Shown piece after piece: positions 39,728-43,445 of a DNA stretch of 43,445 nt. The stretch is from contig CAJODY010000029.1 of the NCBI GenBank assembly GCA_905233285.1, forward strand, positions 1 through 43,445, written 5' to 3'. A program made the translations under genes and the position numbers. Within the stretch, counting starts at the first letter, position 1. Every line of letters starts with the position of its first letter. The notes under the pieces are model-generated. The model was not told the origin of the DNA. It saw only the letters and a program-made list of their open reading frames with translations, and did not search any database. This stretch comes from an uncultured Bacteroidaceae bacterium (lineage in GTDB: Bacteria > Bacteroidota > Bacteroidia > Bacteroidales > Bacteroidaceae).

Positions 39728-40033
39728 CCTGGATACCTAAATATAAGTGATAAAACTAAGCATTAGCTTGTAAACCTTAAAGAGTAAAGAGGGAATAGTC
39801 GTATTTAAGCTATTTAACATAATCGTCATTCAAACAGGGAAATGTTGTGTAAAGGAAATATGATATTTTCAGGAGAAATCGGACAATACGACCCTTTAGT
39901 TGAGCTATTTTTTAGTATTTAAGTTTTTTTAAAACATTTCTTTGGAAGATTATTCACGGAGAACGGAAAAAAAACGTTTTCTTTGCAAGAGGAAACGCAA
40001 CCTTTAATAACCAATTACAAAACTAATAATATT
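39728..40033 (+). other. Gene-free A/T-rich stretch before the gal cluster
   Basis: About 306 bases with no ORF or RNA I can support. It holds short poly-A/poly-T runs, AAAACGTTTT (near 39971-39980) and TTTCTTTG at 39978-39985, a weak -7-like site 49 bases before the galM start. It probably contains the gal promoter and regulator sites, none of which is certain. Confidence 0.45.
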
Positions 40034-41103
40034 ATGAGCACAGTTCAACCAAAACTAAGTGGATTGAAGCCAGAGAAATTCCAGAAGGAAATCAATGGCA
40101 AGAAGACAGATCTTTACACGTTAGTAAACAGTGATGGCTACGAAGTATCAATAACCAATTATGGTGGTGCTATCGTAGCTATTATGGTTCCTGACAAGGA
40201 CGGAAAAGTTGCAAATGTCATTCAGGGACAGATGTTGTCAATTCTCCCGAGCCATATCTGTCAACTCTTATCGGTCGTTTCGGAAACCGTATCTGCAAGG
40301 GAAAATTCCAACTGAACGGTAAAGAATACAATCTGGCTATCAACAATGGTCCAAACGCACTTCATGGTGGTCCTACAGGTCTGCACGCACAGGTTTGGGA
40401 GGCATATCAGACAGGTAATCAGAGTCTGACTCTCAACATCGTTCTGCCATACGGACATGAAGGTTTCTCAGGTGAAGTAAAGATTTCAGTAGAATTTACT
40501 TGGACTGATGAAAATGAGTTAGTTATCGAATATCTTTCCACAACAAACAAGAAGACAATCATCAACCTGACTCATCATGCATTCTTCTCTCTGCAAGGCA
40601 TTGCAAATCCGACTCCAAGCATTGATGATCAGATTCTGGAAATGAATTGCGACTTCTTTATTCCTATTGACGATACAAGTATTCCTACAGGCGAGATTCT
40701 TAGCGTGAAAGGCACTCCGTTCGACTTTACTTCTCCGAAAGCAATCGGTAAGGATATAGATGCTGACGACCAGCAGATTAAGAATGGTGCCGGTTACGAC
40801 CACTGCTGGGTTTGCAATAAGAAAGAAGTCGGCGAACTCACATTCGCAGGTCGTCTGACAGAGCCTAAGTCAGAACGTACTTTGGAGATTTACACAACTG
40901 AACCAGGCGTACAGATTTATACAGACAACTGGGCTACAGGCTACCCTATCCAATTTGGTGCTACTGCCCCACGCCGTTCAAGCATCTGTTTCGAATGTCA
41001 GCACTTCCCCGATTCTCCAAACCGTCCATACTTCCCGTCTACTGTTCTGAAGCCGGGTGAGAAGTACACTCAGAAGACTATCTATAAGTTTGGAGTGAAA
41101 TAG
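40034..41103 (+). pseudogene. galM: Aldose 1-epimerase (galactose mutarotase), frameshifted
   Basis: The first part (from MSTVQPKLSGLKPEKFQKE through VSITNYGGAIVAIMVPDKDG and VANVIQG, to about 40230) is in one frame; from 40231 another frame continues without stops to 41103 with DVVNSPEPYLSTLIGRFGNRI, NGPNALHGGPTGLHAQVW, LTHHAFFSLQG, and GYDHCWV. Between VIQG and DVVNSPEP several residues normally present (often HDN-I-like) are absent, so a deletion of roughly 10-13 bases is likely. No slippery site is visible. GalM interconverts alpha and beta galactose for GalK. It is broken as read; a sequencing error is possible. Confidence 0.85.
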
Positions 41104-41149
41104 GCTCTACCCTACTCTATCGACGTAAATCCCTAAATATTAATAAATT

Positions 41150-42550
41150 ATGGCACAAAAACAAACTCCGAACTACACGTTCGCCCTTATTGTGGTAATT
41201 GTTGTTTGTTTCCTGATTGGATTCGTAACAACAATGAACAATTCAATGATTGCTTTTTGCAAATCAACATTTCAACTTACTGATACACAAGGTCAGTTTG
41301 TAAATTCAGCATTCTATGGCATGTACATATTCTCAATTTTATTGGGAATGTTGATGAACAAGATTGGATACAAAAACACCATGGTAGGTGGTCTTGCTAT
41401 TGTGGCACTTGGTTTCCTTCTATGCTATTTCGGAATCGGCTCTTTTGCAGGAGATAATGGACTGATTATGGTACCTGAAGATGCAGATGCTGCATCAGCT
41501 TTGACCACCAGCGTCTTCTTTACATTCTTAGGATGTATGGCATGTGTTGCTATAGGTATTGTGATGCTGCAGTTGGTAGCCAATCCTTATGTCATGGTAT
41601 TAGGTTCACCTGAGCGTGGCGCATTCCGTATGACTCTTTCGCAAGCAATCAATTCTGTTGCAACGGTTCTTTCCCCACTCTTTGTAGCATCCTTAATAGT
41701 AAGTGGTAGTTCAGATGACAAAACCATAGTAGAGTCTATTAAATCAACATTGTCAAGTAATCCGTTAGCAGTATTTGAAAATCCAACTGCTCAAGGAATG
41801 GCTTCTACAATTGACCCAACCCAAATCACTCATCCATTCTTGGGGCTTTGTATTTTCGTTGCAGTTCTGTGTGTAATCCTTGCGTTACTTAAATTACCAG
41901 AAATAAAAGAAGGAGAACAAAGTGCAGCCCCCACCAACACCCCAGACAAAGGCTCAGTCTTTAAATACCCACACGTATGGTTTGGTGCCCTTGCAATATG
42001 TTTATATATGGGTCTAGAAATTGGTGTGCCTTCAATGATTCCTGCAAAAATTCAAAGTTTATATCCCAATGTAGGTGACCATTGGATTTCTAAAATTGCA
42101 ACCGGTTATTTAGCATGGTACTGGGCAGGAATGATGGTTGGTCGTTTTGCAGGTTCTGCAATTCTTTCAAAATTCCAACCACGATCAATTCTTTCATTCT
42201 GTCTTATAGCGGGAGCATGTTGTATTGCTGCTTCATTTGTATTGCCTGGTATGATTGGCGTATATGCAATGTTGTTAGCAGGACTTTTCCATTCAGTTAT
42301 GTGGCCACTTGTTTTCAATCTCGGATTACAAGAATTAGGTAAATATACAAAAGCAGGTTCTGGTGTAATCAATATGGGTGTCATAGGCGGTGGTTTCCTT
42401 ACTGTATGTATGGGAATAATAATAACTCATTTCACAAATGCCGGCGATATCCAAACAGGTGTATCTATTGCTATTGGACTCATGTTTGTATTCTACTTGT
42501 ATGAACTTTGGTTCTGCTGGAAAGGCTCCAAAGTTGGACTGAAACAATAA
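41150..42550 (+). CDS. FucP/GluP-type sugar permease (galactose/glucose)
   Basis: 466 residues with 12 membrane helices, MFS fold. The family start LIVVIVVCFLIGFVTTMNNSMI, FFTFLGCMACVAIGIVMLQLVANPYVMVLG, and YWAGMMVGRFAGSAIL are typical of the glucose/galactose and fucose permeases. Context between galM and galK indicates galactose or lactose-derived sugar uptake with H+ or Na+. Codon use is more A/T-rich than in galK. Confidence 0.92.
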   Translation: MAQKQTPNYTFALIVVIVVCFLIGFVTTMNNSMIAFCKSTFQLTDTQGQFVNSAFYGMYIFSILLGMLMNKIGYKNTMVGGLAIVALGFLLCYFGIGSFAGDNGLIMVPEDADAASALTTSVFFTFLGCMACVAIGIVMLQLVANPYVMVLGSPERGAFRMTLSQAINSVATVLSPLFVASLIVSGSSDDKTIVESIKSTLSSNPLAVFENPTAQGMASTIDPTQITHPFLGLCIFVAVLCVILALLKLPEIKEGEQSAAPTNTPDKGSVFKYPHVWFGALAICLYMGLEIGVPSMIPAKIQSLYPNVGDHWISKIATGYLAWYWAGMMVGRFAGSAILSKFQPRSILSFCLIAGACCIAASFVLPGMIGVYAMLLAGLFHSVMWPLVFNLGLQELGKYTKAGSGVINMGVIGGGFLTVCMGIIITHFTNAGDIQTGVSIAIGLMFVFYLYELWFCWKGSKVGLKQ

Positions 42551-42581
42551 TAATAACCTCAAACAAAAAAAATTTAAGACT

Positions 42582-43445
42582 ATGAGACTGAAAATTGACG
42601 ACGTACGCAGTCGTTTCCTGAAGCATCTTGGTGGCGAACCAGGCTCAGTTTATGCCTCACCAGGTCGTATCAACCTCATTGGTGAGCACACAGATTATAA
42701 CGGTGGATTTGTATTCCCAGGTGCAGTTGAACAGGGAATGATTGCAGAGATCCGTCCGAACGGAACCCGTACCATCAAGGCTTACTCTATCGACCTTAAG
42801 GACTATGACGAGTTCTCACTCGACGACCCTAAGGGACCAAAGGCAAGCCACTTCCGCTATCTCTACGGAGTAGCAAAGGAGATGGAGAAACTGGGCGTTC
42901 CTGTAATGGGATTTGATACAGCATTTGCAGGTGATGTGCCACTCGGCGCAGGTATGTCTTCATCTGCCGCACTCGAGTCAACATACGCATTTGCAATCAA
43001 CGACCTCTTCGGCGACAACAAGATCAGCAAGATGGATCTTGCAAAGGTAGGTCAGGCTACAGAGCACAACTACCTCGGACTCAACTGCGGTATCATGGAC
43101 CAGTTCGCATCTGTTCACGGAAAGAAGGGCAACCTCATGCGTCTCGACTGCCGTAGCGGCGAATTTGAGTACTTCCCATGGAATCCGAAGGGATACAGAC
43201 TCGTTCTCATCAACTCTTGTGTAAAGCACGAGCTGGCTGGAAGTCCGTACAACGACCGTCGTAACTCATGCGAAAACTGCGTGAAGGCTATCAAGGCTCT
43301 CCACCCGGATAAGGAAATCACTACCCTTCGCGAAGCTACTTGGGAGGAACTCAAGGAAATCGAAGGCAAGGTTTCAGCAGAAGACATCAAACGTGCTAAA
43401 TTCGTTCTTGGCGAAAAAGACCGCGTGCTTGCAGTCTGCGACGCT
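42582..43445 (+). CDS. galK: Galactokinase (C-terminus beyond the window)
   Basis: 288 codons without a stop to the window edge. Signature GRINLIGEHTDYN (28-40), the ATP loop PLGAGMSSSAALES (120-133), and GLNCGIMDQFASVHGKKG are clear; full enzymes run to about 385 residues. It phosphorylates alpha-D-galactose, product of galM, for the Leloir pathway. It begins 31 bases after the permease stop and is more G/C-rich than that gene. Confidence 0.97.
   Translation, partial: MRLKIDDVRSRFLKHLGGEPGSVYASPGRINLIGEHTDYNGGFVFPGAVEQGMIAEIRPNGTRTIKAYSIDLKDYDEFSLDDPKGPKASHFRYLYGVAKEMEKLGVPVMGFDTAFAGDVPLGAGMSSSAALESTYAFAINDLFGDNKISKMDLAKVGQATEHNYLGLNCGIMDQFASVHGKKGNLMRLDCRSGEFEYFPWNPKGYRLVLINSCVKHELAGSPYNDRRNSCENCVKAIKALHPDKEITTLREATWEELKEIEGKVSAEDIKRAKFVLGEKDRVLAVCDA

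Noticed and set aside
40200-40260. Programmed ribosomal frameshift in galM
   Set aside because: No slippery heptamer or downstream stem is apparent and residues seem missing, which fits a deletion better.

Overview
The window reads as a chromosomal segment of a Gram-negative member of Bacteroidales, most likely a Prevotellaceae/Bacteroidaceae-type gut or oral anaerobe. Seen in the sequence: promoter-like sites of the Bacteroidetes type (TTTG, 18-20 bases, TAnnTTTG or TAnnTTCG), few clear Shine-Dalgarno sites, many outer-envelope lipoproteins, a FeoA-FeoB fusion, a GH43 glycosidase, a galM/permease/galK cluster and a PorE-like protein. The species is not determinable from this window alone. 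Nearly all genes are core metabolism or envelope genes; no phage, IS transposase, integrase or CRISPR array was seen.

Layout. 1-2.9 kb (minus): thrS, infC and the start of rpmI, a translation cluster. 3.0-7.4 kb (plus): two small lipoproteins, then thyA, folA and an RsmF-like rRNA methyltransferase, then a conserved unknown. 7.4-12.1 kb (minus): feoAB, a tiny cysteine-rich Feo partner that falls below the usual ORF cutoff, and a PorE-like TPR/propeller/OmpA lipoprotein. 12.1-17.7 kb (minus): a CPA2 antiporter, an alanine/glycine:cation symporter, MazG, and an FdtA-like cupin fused to a FemAB-like acetyltransferase. 17.8-18.1 kb: two tRNA genes, the first (Ser, GCT) carrying a 73-nt insertion in its T arm. 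18.3-25.5 kb: a patatin-like lipase behind three tandem 34-bp promoter-like repeats, then (minus) GH43, a macro-like protein, MltG, a histidine-rich zinc-type G3E GTPase, RarA and a DUF1573 protein. 25.6-30.7 kb (plus): yidC, a POT peptide transporter, a metallo-beta-lactamase-fold hydrolase and a GNAT acetyltransferase. 30.8-39.7 kb (plus): gyrA, a TPR protein, a nitroreductase, kdsC, maf, another TPR protein, ispE and a sugar aminotransferase. 40.0-43.4 kb (plus): galM (frameshifted), a FucP-type sugar permease, and galK running off the end.

Functional links. thyA-folA form a thymidylate/folate cycle unit. feoAB and its small partner form a ferrous iron uptake unit. The FdtA-like ketoisomerase at 16-17.7 kb and the DegT-type aminotransferase at 38.6 kb could act in the same dTDP-3-amino-sugar pathway although they are 21 kb apart. 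galM, the permease and galK form a galactose uptake and phosphorylation unit whose mutarotase is broken.

The most unusual signals are not protein genes: the interrupted tRNA-Ser, the tandem promoter repeats before the patatin gene, and a recurring class of 7-, 8- or 9-base degenerate tandem repeats in short intergenic spacers, each with a different unit. These often run into stop or start codons and, together with a palindromic repeat, supply the C-terminal tail of GyrA.
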